From Pseudomonas sp. AOB-7 (lineage in GTDB: Bacteria; Pseudomonadota; Gammaproteobacteria; Pseudomonadales; Pseudomonadaceae), in NCBI RefSeq assembly GCF_003696305.1, contig NZ_RFFK01000016.1, positions 1 through 64,000 of the forward strand: a stretch of DNA of 64,000 nt, read 5' to 3'. Below are positions 26,000 to 34,919 of this stretch, piece after piece (within the stretch, counting starts at the first letter, position 1; the number at the start of each line of letters is the position of its first letter). A program made the position numbers and the translations under genes. Below the pieces are notes generated by a model that worked only from the letters and a program-made list of their open reading frames with translations, was not told the DNA's origin and did not search any database.

Positions 26000-27545
26000 G
26001 CTCGGCCACCTCCCTATTCAGCAGGGCCTGGATTCCCTCGCTGGCGACCGCACGGGAGCAGTGCTGGCGCGAGCGCTCGATGGCTGCTGCGGACATCCTT
26101 TTGTAGCGCTCAGGCTCTTCGGTCACACAGGTATAGGCGGCCCGATAGGCATCGCGCAGCGATGCCCAGTCGATCTGATGGCGCTGGGTGCGGTAGGCCA
26201 GCCGCGGGTCGTGCGACCAGGCGGTGGAGTCCAGCCAGCTGTCGACCACGAAGGCCACCTGCTCGTCGATGTAGTCGACCATCGCCGAATGCCGCGGCGA
26301 AATCGCCGGCTTGCCACAGGACAGGAATTCCATCAGCGGCAGGCACTGCCCCTCGCCGTGGGAAGCGTTGACGGCGTATGCGCTGGCGCGGATCAGGGTG
26401 TCGAAGTCGCCGCCCTCCAGGTAGCCGTGCAGCAGCACCACACGACAGCTGAACCTGGGCATGCGCGCCATCCAGATCAGCATGTCGTGCATGGCCGACA
26501 GGTACTCGTGGTGCCCCAGCTTGAACACCAGGGTGGCGTCGGGCGTATCGCGAAAAGCCGCGCAGAAGGCGGTCAGCATGTCGGCCCAGTTCTTGCGCCC
26601 GTCATAGGGGTTGAACAGCGCGGTGAAGATCACCCCGGACAGCTGCAGCTCCGACTCGCCGGGTTGCCAATCGGGCATCTTCGGCGTGACACCTTTGGCC
26701 GCAGGATGCGGCGGTTCGACGGTATTGCGCGGCTCCAGGGGCGTATCGGGGCTCTCCGCCACCAGCTCGACCAATGGCTCTGCCCGCCCCGGCAGAAAAG
26801 GCAGCAGCGGCTGCAGCACCTTCAGGTACCACTCGCCCAGGTAACGCCGAGTGATGCGATACCGCGACTGCCGGCGGCCGGCCGGCGGCTCGACCGCCAC
26901 ACTGCCGCCTTGCGCGCGCGCCATGGCGTTCTCGTGCTCGCGGATCGCCTGCACCACCCGCGCAGTGGCGTCTGGACCGAAGATATAGGGGCTCAGCGCG
27001 GGGTCGCGGCTGTCCACCACCACGCCCGAGCGCACGCGAATGCTCACGCCGTCTGCAAGGGGCAACGACCCCGGATGTGCGCGCAGCGCGGCGAACTTGT
27101 CCCAGACCGGCGAGGGCACCGAAACGATCGGAAAATCCGCGCCCATCTCCCGACGCACCGCCGCGACAATCATCTGCGAGTGGGTGATGGCGCTGCCGCA
27201 GATCTTCAGCACGTGCCGCCAATCCTGCTGCGGCTCATCCAGCCAGGACTCGTTGGGAATGCTATCGAATTCCCAGGCGAACACCGGAACGGTCGGACAG
27301 CGCAGCTGCAGGGGAGTCTTGTGCGGCGGCGAGAAAGACAGGAACAGGCACCGCTCGCCGGCGGCGCGCGCTTCGTCGTACAGCCGGTCGACCTCCTGCT
27401 CGGGGTCTTCGACCACCAGGACTTCGCCCAGCGCCTGCAGCACCGGCAGGAAGTCGCGCAGGACGAAGTAGTAGCTGTACTCCGGCAGACCCATGCTGCT
27501 GGCGATCTTCGCCGCGCTCACTTGCGAATAGACCAGGAATCTCAT
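25983..27545 (-). CDS. Glycosyltransferase (GT4-like), second of a tandem pair
   Basis: This 520-residue protein opens MRFLVYSQVSAAKIASSMG and contains LFLSFSPPHKTPLQL and VPVFAWEFDSIPNE. The C-terminal transferase half reads ASHGEGQCLPLMEFLSCGKP, an EX7E-like nucleotide-sugar site. It shares these blocks with the gene upstream at 27542-29011, so the two are tandem paralogues separated only by a 4-nt overlap. They may add terminal or capping residues to the polysaccharide. The frame is open further upstream, but the ATG at 27545 fits the paralogue start. Confidence 0.82.
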   Translation of the reverse strand: MRFLVYSQVSAAKIASSMGLPEYSYYFVLRDFLPVLQALGEVLVVEDPEQEVDRLYDEARAAGERCLFLSFSPPHKTPLQLRCPTVPVFAWEFDSIPNESWLDEPQQDWRHVLKICGSAITHSQMIVAAVRREMGADFPIVSVPSPVWDKFAALRAHPGSLPLADGVSIRVRSGVVVDSRDPALSPYIFGPDATARVVQAIREHENAMARAQGGSVAVEPPAGRRQSRYRITRRYLGEWYLKVLQPLLPFLPGRAEPLVELVAESPDTPLEPRNTVEPPHPAAKGVTPKMPDWQPGESELQLSGVIFTALFNPYDGRKNWADMLTAFCAAFRDTPDATLVFKLGHHEYLSAMHDMLIWMARMPRFSCRVVLLHGYLEGGDFDTLIRASAYAVNASHGEGQCLPLMEFLSCGKPAISPRHSAMVDYIDEQVAFVVDSWLDSTAWSHDPRLAYRTQRHQIDWASLRDAYRAAYTCVTEEPERYKRMSAAAIERSRQHCSRAVASEGIQALLNREVAEHASLA

Positions 27546-29011
27546 AGCACTGCACTCCCTGCACAACCCAGCTCGGCCTGCGCCGATTGCGTCGCGGCAA
27601 TCCGTTCGAGAAACGCGCCAAGCGGCCCGGCCACCCGATCGATGGAGGCGAACGCCTGCATCCGCGCATCGGCCTGTCGCGCCATCTCGCGATAACGCTC
27701 GGGTTCGTCCTTGGCCACCCGATAGCTGTGTCGGTAGGCCTCGACCAGCGACTGCCAGTTCAGCCGATGGCGATGAGTCATGAAGATCCCGGTCGGATCG
27801 TGCGGCCAGCAGAAGGGTTCCAGCGCGCACTTCACCAGGAACGCCAGCCGCTCGTCGACATAGTCGGCCATGGCCGTGTGGGTCGGCGCGATGGCCGGCT
27901 TGCCGGCACTGAGAAACTCCATCAGCGGCAGGCACAGGCCCTCGCCGGAGGAGGCGTTGACGTAGTAGCTGGAGGCCTCGATCAGTTGCCGATACTGCTG
28001 GTCCTCAAGAAAGCCGTGCAACACGACCACCCGGCAACTGAAGGGCGCCAGGCGCGACAGCAGGGTCATCAGAACGATGCGGTAGTACTCGAGATCGTGG
28101 TGGGTCATCTTCACGATCAGCGTGGCATCGTCGCGATCCTTGAAGGCCCAGCAGAATGCGGTGATCAGCTCGACCCAGTTCTTGCGGCTGTCGGCCGGGT
28201 TGAGCACGGTGGTGTAGACCACACCGGTCACACTGATCGGCACGGCCGGCGGCGCGCTCGCGGGAGCGGGTGGAGCGTCTTGCGGCTGGGGCGTATCGAC
28301 CGCCAATGCGGGCAGACCGACCTCCCGCCACCAGCCCCTGGCGAGCGCCTTGGTCTCGCGCCAGGCGAGACTGAAACGGTCGTCACGCAACGGTTTGGAT
28401 GTGGGCGCTTGCGCGACGGGCGCGGGCTCGGCAACCGCCGGTTTGCGTACCAGACCGTCCGCCGACAGCCCCAGCGTCGGACTGTCGATCACCAGACCGG
28501 CAAACGGGAACTGGCGTTCGCCCAGCTGCGGACTGCTGCGCACTGTCGCCGGGTCACCGCGATAGCGATCCCAGACCGGCGCCGGCAGGGCGACGACCGG
28601 GTAATCGGGCGACATGGCATCTTCAACCAGGGCCGCGGCTTCGCGACTGGTGCTGATGGCACCCTGCAGATGGGCGAATGCGTAGCGCCAGTCATTTTGC
28701 GGATTGCCCTCCCAGGCCACCGACGGAAGGCTGTCGAACTCCCAGGCGAACACGCTGAGGGTCGGACAACTCAGCCCCAGCGGGGCCTGGTGCGGCGGGC
28801 TGAAACTGAGGAACACCACGGTTTCGCCGGCCGCGCGGTGCTGCGCGGCGAGTTGCTCGATCTCGGCCAGACTGCGAACGACCTGCACCCGCCCCAGGCG
28901 TTCGAGCACCGGGAGGAAATCCTTCATCAGGAAGAAGTAGCTGTATTCGGGTTTGCCGAGAGAACCGTGGATACTGGCCTGATCGATTTTCGATGCCACA
29001 AGGATGATCAT
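27542..29011 (-). CDS. Glycosyltransferase (GT4-like), first of a tandem pair
   Basis: This 489-residue protein is the first gene of the leftward polysaccharide-modification block. It has IHGSLGKPEYSYFFLMKDFL, VFLSFSPPHQAPLGL, SVFAWEFDSLPS and the donor-site block ASSGEGLCLPLMEFLSAGKP. A poorly conserved, Pro/Ala-rich linker (about residues 195-260) separates the two halves, as in its paralogue. The acceptor and donor sugars are not evident. The promoter should lie in the 336-nt region upstream. Confidence 0.82.
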   Translation of the reverse strand: MIILVASKIDQASIHGSLGKPEYSYFFLMKDFLPVLERLGRVQVVRSLAEIEQLAAQHRAAGETVVFLSFSPPHQAPLGLSCPTLSVFAWEFDSLPSVAWEGNPQNDWRYAFAHLQGAISTSREAAALVEDAMSPDYPVVALPAPVWDRYRGDPATVRSSPQLGERQFPFAGLVIDSPTLGLSADGLVRKPAVAEPAPVAQAPTSKPLRDDRFSLAWRETKALARGWWREVGLPALAVDTPQPQDAPPAPASAPPAVPISVTGVVYTTVLNPADSRKNWVELITAFCWAFKDRDDATLIVKMTHHDLEYYRIVLMTLLSRLAPFSCRVVVLHGFLEDQQYRQLIEASSYYVNASSGEGLCLPLMEFLSAGKPAIAPTHTAMADYVDERLAFLVKCALEPFCWPHDPTGIFMTHRHRLNWQSLVEAYRHSYRVAKDEPERYREMARQADARMQAFASIDRVAGPLGAFLERIAATQSAQAELGCAGSAVL

Positions 29012-29347
29012 GACGCGAGAACAACCCCACTAACACGGGCCATGGCCCGGAATGCGCATTTAATTGTTATTGGTGACACATCTGCAGAGCTGCCGGAGAC
29101 GATCCACTCCGACTGAAGGCGAGAGTCTTCGCACGATGGCGGCATTTTACTTAGCAATACCTGCTTTTTATGCTCGAAGAGCATCTCAGCCTTTGTCATC
29201 CGACGCAATCGTGGCGCGGTGAAATTCCTGTGAAAGACGCGCCAGCAGAACGCCAGCAACTGGTCGGCGCAAGCGCCCCTGAGCTAGGCTTGTTATTCCG
29301 GCTGCAGGCCCTCTGCACCGCCCATCTCGCCCGTTGAGGAATATCCC
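29012..29347. other. Intergenic region between divergent polysaccharide and DUF2388 genes
   Basis: This 336-nt region separates the leftward polysaccharide block from rightward DUF2388 genes, so it must hold promoters for both. It is AT-richer around 29055-29200. I could not assign specific -35/-10 elements, and I see no repeat or small ORF worth calling. Confidence 0.5.
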
Positions 29348-29668
29348 ATGACCGCCTTCCGCATCCTGAGCGCCGCCACCCTCCTGGCGCTGGCCACCAG
29401 CGCCTCCGCCACCAGCTTCGTGGTCACCACCGACGCCATCGTCAGCGGCGTCGCCGCGACCAGCGAGGCCACCTCGGATATCAGTTCCTCGCTGCGCGAC
29501 GACAAGGTCGTGCTCGCCGCCCGTGACGATGCCGCCAGCTTCGTCGCCAGCGCCGGCGAGATCCGCGGCGTGCAGCTGGAGGCGGCGCTGCTGCATATCC
29601 GCAGCCAGGTGCCGGCGCTGGCGGCGGCCGACGACCTGCACCTGGCCGAGGCCATCCTCAGCCTCTGA
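29348..29668 (+). CDS. DUF2388 small secreted protein (copy 1)
   Basis: This 106-residue protein has a signal peptide (MTAFRILSAATLLALATSASA) and a mature part of about 85 residues ending ADDLHLAEAILSL. It contains DDAASFVASAGEIRG and LEAALLHIR, shared almost exactly with the next gene, so it belongs to the DUF2388 family common in Pseudomonas. It is presumably periplasmic; the function is unknown. The two copies stand upstream of a DUF4105 membrane-associated protein, a conserved association in my recollection of Pseudomonas genomes. Confidence 0.85.
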   Translation: MTAFRILSAATLLALATSASATSFVVTTDAIVSGVAATSEATSDISSSLRDDKVVLAARDDAASFVASAGEIRGVQLEAALLHIRSQVPALAAADDLHLAEAILSL

Positions 29669-29812
29669 TTGCTCCCCAGGCAACGCCGGCCGGCCCAGTT
29701 GCTGACCGGCGCGCGCCGGCCCCGTAAACTGCACGGGCATACGCGCCCGCCTGCGGAACCCCAACCGCGCGGGCTCGTCCAACCGTCCATTCGCCGTTTG
29801 CGGAGTTTCTCC

Positions 29813-30133
29813 ATGCGTCATTCGCTTCTCGTCCTCGCCACCGCCTGCGCCCTGTTCAGCGGCCTCGCCCAGGCGCAAACCGTGGTCGCCACCAGCAATA
29901 TCATCGTCCGCGCCCTGGATCGCAGCATCGACTTCACCTCCGATACCACCACCTCGCTGCGCGACATGAAGCTGGTGGTGCAGGCCCGCGACGACGCCGC
30001 CAGCTTCGTCGCCAGCGCCGGCGAGATCCGCGGCGCGCAGCTGGAGGCGGCGCTGCTGGCGATCCGCACGCAACTGCCGCAAGCGCGCAGCGCCAGCGAC
30101 CTGCAACTGGCCGAAGCCATTCTCGCCCTGTGA
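29813..30133 (+). CDS. DUF2388 small secreted protein (copy 2)
   Basis: This 106-residue paralogue of the gene at 29348 has signal peptide MRHSLLVLATACALFSGLAQA and the same DDAASFVASAGEIRG core. I chose the ATG at 29813 because GGAG lies 7 nt upstream and the signal peptide starts there; the frame is open earlier. Its stop overlaps the GTG start of the DUF4105 gene as GTGA, so the two are translationally coupled. Confidence 0.87.
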   Translation: MRHSLLVLATACALFSGLAQAQTVVATSNIIVRALDRSIDFTSDTTTSLRDMKLVVQARDDAASFVASAGEIRGAQLEAALLAIRTQLPQARSASDLQLAEAILAL

Positions 30134-32082
30134 GGTCCCTGCGCGCCTGGTGCTGCGCCGCGCTGCTGGCGCTCAGCGGCGGCGTCCAGGCCGAGCTGCG
30201 CCTGGTGCTGGAGCACGACCAGCTGAGCGCCGCCGAGCGCCAGGCCAGCCAGGCGCTGCTCGACGACGCCCTGGCCGCCCTGCCGCCGAGCTTCGTCCAG
30301 CGCCTGGCGCGCAGCGTGAAGGTCGCCTGGCGCGACGACCTGCCGGCCAACGCCTACGGCCGCGTCGGGCGCTGGTCCGGCATCGAGCTCAATGCCAGCC
30401 TGCTGCCGGCGCTGACCGACGGCACGGCCGCCACGACGCAGACCGGACGCGTACACGGCAGCCAGCGCCGCGAACTGCTCGCCACCCTGATCCACGAGCT
30501 GACTCACCTCTACGACCGCGCCCAACTCTGGCCCGCGGCGCAGCGCCGGCAACTGCAGCGCTGCCGGCAACGCGCCGAGTCGCGGGGCCTGGTCGGCCTG
30601 CCGGACAGCTGCCGCGGGCAGACCGCGCGGCGCTTCACCCTCAGCGACGACCCGCGTCTGCTCGACCTGGCCGGCTGGGCGCAGCAGGTCGGCCGGCGCG
30701 GCGCGCGCGAGCAGGACAACGGCCAGGTCGCGCGCAGCCCGGACGTCTACGAGCTGAGCCGGCCGCTGGAGTTCGTCGCGGTCAACCTCGAGTATTTCCT
30801 CCTCGACCCCGGCTACGCCTGCCGTAGGCCGTCGCTGGCGCGCTACTTTCGCGAGCATTTCGCCTGGGCGCCGGCGCAGGCCGACTGCGCCGGCGGTCAT
30901 GCCTACCTCAACGCCGGCCGCGACTTCGCCCGCCAGCCGCTGGGCCGCCTCGATCCCGAGCGGGTCTATGCGGTCGACTACCTGCTGGCCGAGGCCAACC
31001 AGCAATGGATGAGCCGCTGGGGCCACAGCATGCTGCGCCTGGTGGTGTGCGCGCCGGGCCGGCCGCGCGGCCCCGACTGCCGGCTGGATCTCGACCAGCA
31101 CCTGGTGCTGTCCTACCGTGCCTTCGTCGGCGACCTGCAGCTGTCGAGCTGGGACGGCCTGACCGGCGTCTACCCCTCGCGGCTGTTCGTCCTGCCGCTG
31201 GAGCAGGTGGTCGAGGAGTACACCAAGGTCGAGCTGCGCAGCCTGGCCTCGGTGCCGCTCAAGCTGTCGCGCGACGAACTGGAACAGCTGGTCGCGCGCG
31301 CCGTCGAGCAGCACTGGAGCTACGACGGCGACTACTACTTCATCTCCAACAACTGCGCGGTGGAGACCCTCAAGCTGCTGCGCAGCGGCACCGCGCATCC
31401 CGATCTGCAGGCGCTCGACAGCATCCTGCCCAACGGCCTGCTGCAACTGCTGGCGGCGCGCGGCCTGGCCGACACCGCGGTGCTCGACGATCCCCGCGAG
31501 GCGCTGCGCCTGGGCTATCGCTTCGATTCGTTCCGCGAGCGCTACCAGGCCATGTTCGCCGTGCTGCGCCAGCGTCTGCCGATCGCCCAGGACAACGTCG
31601 AGGCCTGGCTGGAGCAGCCCGCCAGCGCACGCCGCGACTGGTTCGCCGAGGCCGACCTGCGCGCCAGCGCCGCCCTGCTGCTGCTGGAACAGGCGGCCCT
31701 GCGCCGCCAGCTGCTGCTGGCCCAGGACGAGCTCAAGCGCCGCTACCTGAGCGGCCGCGCCGCCGGCGACCCGAACCTGGACAAGGCCGGTGCGGCGCTG
31801 GAGCAGATACTGGCCGGCAGCGGCTTTCTCAGCCGCCCGGCCGAGCTGCTCGACGGCGGCTACGGCCTGCCCCAGGCCGGCGAATGGCACAGCCTGGAAA
31901 CCCAGAGCCGGCAGCGCCAGCAGCAACTGCGTCAGCTCAGCGACGAGCTCGACGCGGAAGTGCGCAAGCTGCTGCCGTCCGCGCGCCTGGCCGAGCTGCA
32001 GGCCAACGAGGCCAACCTGGCGGCCCTCGGCGCGCACCTGCGCAAGTTGCACCAAGACAGCGGCGGCCTGCAGTTGCCCTGA
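30130..32082 (+). CDS. Exported HExxH-containing protein with C-terminal DUF4105 (Lnb-like) domain
   Basis: This 650-residue protein starts with a signal peptide (MRSLRAWCCAALLALSGGVQA). The N-terminal domain carries a zinc-protease-like motif LIHELTHLYDR (HELTH at 122-126). The C-terminal half fits DUF4105: EANQQWMSRWGHSMLRLVVC, then YFISNNCAVETLKLLR, with a Cys in the NNCA motif typical of that papain-like family. The last ~120 residues are coiled-coil-like (QRQQQLRQLSDELDAEVRKL). It may be a periplasmic hydrolase, perhaps acting on the envelope; the substrate is unknown. It begins with GTG overlapping the DUF2388 stop. Confidence 0.8.
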   Translation: MRSLRAWCCAALLALSGGVQAELRLVLEHDQLSAAERQASQALLDDALAALPPSFVQRLARSVKVAWRDDLPANAYGRVGRWSGIELNASLLPALTDGTAATTQTGRVHGSQRRELLATLIHELTHLYDRAQLWPAAQRRQLQRCRQRAESRGLVGLPDSCRGQTARRFTLSDDPRLLDLAGWAQQVGRRGAREQDNGQVARSPDVYELSRPLEFVAVNLEYFLLDPGYACRRPSLARYFREHFAWAPAQADCAGGHAYLNAGRDFARQPLGRLDPERVYAVDYLLAEANQQWMSRWGHSMLRLVVCAPGRPRGPDCRLDLDQHLVLSYRAFVGDLQLSSWDGLTGVYPSRLFVLPLEQVVEEYTKVELRSLASVPLKLSRDELEQLVARAVEQHWSYDGDYYFISNNCAVETLKLLRSGTAHPDLQALDSILPNGLLQLLAARGLADTAVLDDPREALRLGYRFDSFRERYQAMFAVLRQRLPIAQDNVEAWLEQPASARRDWFAEADLRASAALLLLEQAALRRQLLLAQDELKRRYLSGRAAGDPNLDKAGAALEQILAGSGFLSRPAELLDGGYGLPQAGEWHSLETQSRQRQQQLRQLSDELDAEVRKLLPSARLAELQANEANLAALGAHLRKLHQDSGGLQLP

Positions 32083-32149
32083 GTTATACGGCCAGGAATC
32101 TGGTGCGCGCAGCCCGGGCGGCCCCGCGATACCCCGCACCCGCGACCGG

Positions 32150-32551
32150 CTAGAGAATCTCCTCGTCTTCCTCCGGCAACTGCGGGTCGACGCTCAGCCA
32201 GGGCAGCCGGCTGCGCACCCAGATATGCCGATCCGCCGGCGCCCGCTCGGGCTGGTCGAGGCAGGCCACGCTGATATCCAGGCTGTGCGGGCTGAGCGCG
32301 CTGAACAGGGTCAGCTGGGCACCGCAGTGAGGGCAGAAGCTGCGCGTGCAGGTCGGCGTGCTGGCGTACTCGGCGGGCGTGCCGCGCAGCCAGCGGAAAC
32401 TGCTCAGCGGCACCGTCAGCCAGGTGACCAGGATGCCGCCGCTGCTGCGCCGGCAATCCGCGCAATGGCAGTGGGCGATATCCGCGAGCGGGGCGTCGAG
32501 GGCGTAGCGCAGCTGGCCGCAATGGCAGCCGCCCTGGTGCGAGGCGGGCAT
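32150..32551 (-). CDS. GFA-family zinc protein (CENP-V/GFA fold)
   Basis: This 133-residue protein of the glutathione-dependent formaldehyde-activating (GFA) family has its cysteine ligands visible in GGCHCGQLRY, HCHCADCRRSSGG and FCPHCGAQL. The family binds zinc; most members have no proven formaldehyde role. The C-terminus is acidic (PQLPEEDEEIL). It is a single gene transcribed against its neighbours. Confidence 0.88.
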   Translation of the reverse strand: MPASHQGGCHCGQLRYALDAPLADIAHCHCADCRRSSGGILVTWLTVPLSSFRWLRGTPAEYASTPTCTRSFCPHCGAQLTLFSALSPHSLDISVACLDQPERAPADRHIWVRSRLPWLSVDPQLPEEDEEIL

Positions 32552-32621
32552 GGCAGGAACTCCGCGAAGGGCTCGCCAGCAGTCTAGACTCTGACGGTCA
32601 CCTCAACGCCCCGGGTTGCCC

Positions 32622-33011
32622 ATGCGCACCTTGCTCCTGCCCCTGCTGCTGGTCGCCACGGCCCTGCTCGCCGAGCAGGACGAGCGCGCCTGCATCGACT
32701 GGCTGCAGCGCTGGCAACTGGAGCTGCCGGCGCAGTTCGCCGGCTGCGCCGAGGAGGACGACGGCGCGGCGCTGTACCGGGTCGCCGCCGGCCAGGCCGA
32801 GGCCCTGGAAGCCCTGCTGATCCGCCAGTTCGGCATGGCGCCGCTGGAGTTCCGCGGCTCGGACTGGGAGCCGGCGCGCCCCGGCTACCGCCGCACCGCG
32901 GACGGCGAGCACCGCATCGTCCTGCACTCGACGCCGACCCTGGCCAACCGCCGCGAGGACTGGGAACGGCTCGACTTCCACCTGCGCATCAGCGCCCTGC
33001 CGCCGAGCTGA
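32622..33011 (+). CDS. Hypothetical secreted protein
   Basis: This 129-residue protein has a short signal peptide (MRTLLLPLLLVATALLA) and two cysteines in the mature part (ACIDWLQRW and FAGCAEEDD) that could form a disulfide. I do not recognise a family. It lies between the divergent GFA gene and an AEC transporter. The ATG at 32622 is favoured over an upstream TTG because the signal peptide begins there. Confidence 0.6.
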   Translation: MRTLLLPLLLVATALLAEQDERACIDWLQRWQLELPAQFAGCAEEDDGAALYRVAAGQAEALEALLIRQFGMAPLEFRGSDWEPARPGYRRTADGEHRIVLHSTPTLANRREDWERLDFHLRISALPPS

Positions 33012-33058
33012 AGGCTTGCGCCGAGGCGCGCAGCTGGTCGACTATCGCCGCTTTGCCC

Positions 33059-33979
33059 ATGGAAGAAGCTGCCGTGATCGACCTGTTGCTGGCCCTCTGG
33101 CCGCTGTTCGCCATGATAGTCGCCGGCTACTGGCTGCGCCTGCGCGACTTCCCCAGCGAGGCGTTCTGGCCCGGCGCCGAGCGCCTCAACTACTTCATCC
33201 TGTTCCCCGCCCTGCTGTTCTCCAGCCTGGCCCAGGCGCCGCTGAGCAACCCGGCGCTGCCGCGCCTGGCGCTGGCGGTGCTGCTCGGCCTCGGCATCGC
33301 CTGGCTCACCCTGCTGCTGCTGCGCCGTCTGCGCGGCTGGCCGGCCGGGCGTTTGGGCGCCTTCACCCAGGGCATCCTGCGCTTCAACACCTACCTCGGC
33401 CTGGCCGCGGTGGGCAGCCTGTTCGGCCAGGAGGGGCTGACCCTCGCCGCGCTGATGCTGGCGCTGATGGTGCCGACAGTGAACGTACTGTCGGTCTGGT
33501 CGCTGACCGCCGAGCGCGGCGTCAGCGCGTGCGGCCTGCTGCTGCCGATCGCCAAGAACCCGCTGATCCTCGCCTGCGTCGGTGGCGCCCTGGTCAACCT
33601 CGCCGGCATCGGCCTGCCCGGCGGCAGCGATCGCCTGCTCGGCCTGCTGGCCGCCGCCAGCCTGCCGCTGGGCCTGCTCTGCGTCGGCGCGGCGCTCAAA
33701 CCCGAGCAGCTCGGCGGGGAAATTCCGGCGCTGGGGTGGAACAGCGCCCTGCGCCTGCTGGCCATGCCGCTGCTGGCCTGGGCGGTGGCCTGGGCGCTGG
33801 CCCTGCCGGCGATGGAGAGCGCCGTGCTGGTGCTGTTCTTCGCCCTGCCCACCGCGCCGACGGCCTATGTGCTGACCCGCCAGCTGGGCGGCGACAGCCA
33901 GCTGATGGCCGGCATCATCACCCTGCAGACGCTGCTGGCGGCGGGCAGCCTGGTGGCGATCATGGCGCTGCTGGGCTGA
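33059..33979 (+). CDS. AEC-family (auxin efflux carrier-like) permease
   Basis: This protein of about 306 residues has ten hydrophobic spans in two five-helix halves. It includes WPLFAMIVAGYWLRL and LNYFILFPALLFSSLA in helices 1-2 and ALPTAPTAYVLTRQLGG in the second half, typical of AEC transporters such as MdcF and YfdV. Substrates are usually organic acids; none can be named here. The start is uncertain: ATG 33059 has no ribosome site, whereas the GTG at 33074 has GGAAG about 8-10 nt upstream. It runs convergently into the next gene, with a 20-nt overlap. Confidence 0.85.
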   Translation: MEEAAVIDLLLALWPLFAMIVAGYWLRLRDFPSEAFWPGAERLNYFILFPALLFSSLAQAPLSNPALPRLALAVLLGLGIAWLTLLLLRRLRGWPAGRLGAFTQGILRFNTYLGLAAVGSLFGQEGLTLAALMLALMVPTVNVLSVWSLTAERGVSACGLLLPIAKNPLILACVGGALVNLAGIGLPGGSDRLLGLLAAASLPLGLLCVGAALKPEQLGGEIPALGWNSALRLLAMPLLAWAVAWALALPAMESAVLVLFFALPTAPTAYVLTRQLGGDSQLMAGIITLQTLLAAGSLVAIMALLG

Positions 33980-34730
33980 GCTCAGGCGGCTGCAGATAGG
34001 CCTCGAGCAGGCGCTGGTAGGCGCCGCTGGCCTGCAAGGCGGCCAGGCCGAGGTCGAACTCGGCGATCAGCTCGGCGCCACGCGGATGGTTGCGCGGCAC
34101 GATCAGGTGCAGGGTGCTGTTGCCGAACACCCCCTGCGAGCGGTGGAAGCGGCTCGCCGGCGCCCCGGTGGCGCGCAGGGCGCTCTCGCCCAGGCGGCGG
34201 TCGGCGATGAACAGGTCGTCGCGCGCCAGCAGCAGCAGGCGCGCGCACTCGTTGAGGCCGAGCGGCGAATGACGGGTCAGCAGGCCCTGGTCGAGCAATG
34301 CCTGGATCGGCGCCGGCGGCTGCCAGCCGAGCGGGTAGCACAGGCGCTTGCCGGCCAGGCGCGACAGATCCGCCACCTCGATGGCGTCGCCGGCGCGACT
34401 GAACAGGTGCTGTTCGGCGACGAACAGCGGCGCCGAGTAGAGGAATTCCGCCTGGCGCTGGGCGCCGGGGACATAGGGGAAAGTGGCGTCGTAGTCGCCG
34501 CGCAGGGTCTTCAGGTAACCGCGCTTCCACGGCTGCCACGCCAGCGTGGCGGACAGCCCGCGTTCGGCCAGGGCGGCGTGCACTACCTGGGTCAGCAGGC
34601 CGCCGCCGGGCAGGCTCTGGCCGGTGAAGGGCGCGTAATCGTCGCCGGTCACCAGGCGCAGCTCGGCCGCCCAGGCGGCGCCGCTCAGCGCCAGCCCCAG
34701 AAGCAGGCCCGCCCGCCATTGTCCCGCCAT
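33960..34730 (-). CDS. Periplasmic solute-binding protein (SBP_bac_3 family)
   Basis: This 256-residue protein has a signal peptide (MAGQWRAGLLLGLALSGAAWA) and the extracellular solute-binding type 3 fold. It starts ELRLVTGDDYAPFTG, with GGGLLTQVVHAALAERG and the domain-crossing DYDATFPYVPGAQRQAEFLYS. No ABC permease or ATPase is adjacent, so this is an orphan binding protein as often found in Pseudomonas. The ligand is unknown, possibly amino acids or polyamines. Confidence 0.82.
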   Translation of the reverse strand: MAGQWRAGLLLGLALSGAAWAAELRLVTGDDYAPFTGQSLPGGGLLTQVVHAALAERGLSATLAWQPWKRGYLKTLRGDYDATFPYVPGAQRQAEFLYSAPLFVAEQHLFSRAGDAIEVADLSRLAGKRLCYPLGWQPPAPIQALLDQGLLTRHSPLGLNECARLLLLARDDLFIADRRLGESALRATGAPASRFHRSQGVFGNSTLHLIVPRNHPRGAELIAEFDLGLAALQASGAYQRLLEAYLQPPELSPAAP

Positions 34731-34919
34731 CGATCCCCAGCCTTAGCGTCGGCCCAGCGCCCGAACGCAACGAATTCGCTCCAGTGGCCATAGTGTAGAG
34801 CTTCGGGCACCGGCACTTCAGAGCTATTCACGGCGCCACGCACTCCTTGATCCAAGGCAAGCCGCGCCAACCCCGGCCGACTATGCTTGGCGTGATCCGA
34901 TCGACCAGTGACCATTCCG

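Noticed and set aside
29818..32139. A 773-codon minus-strand open frame
   Set aside because: Antisense to DUF2388 copy 2 and the DUF4105 gene, both with signal peptides and family motifs; the antisense product has no recognisable domain.
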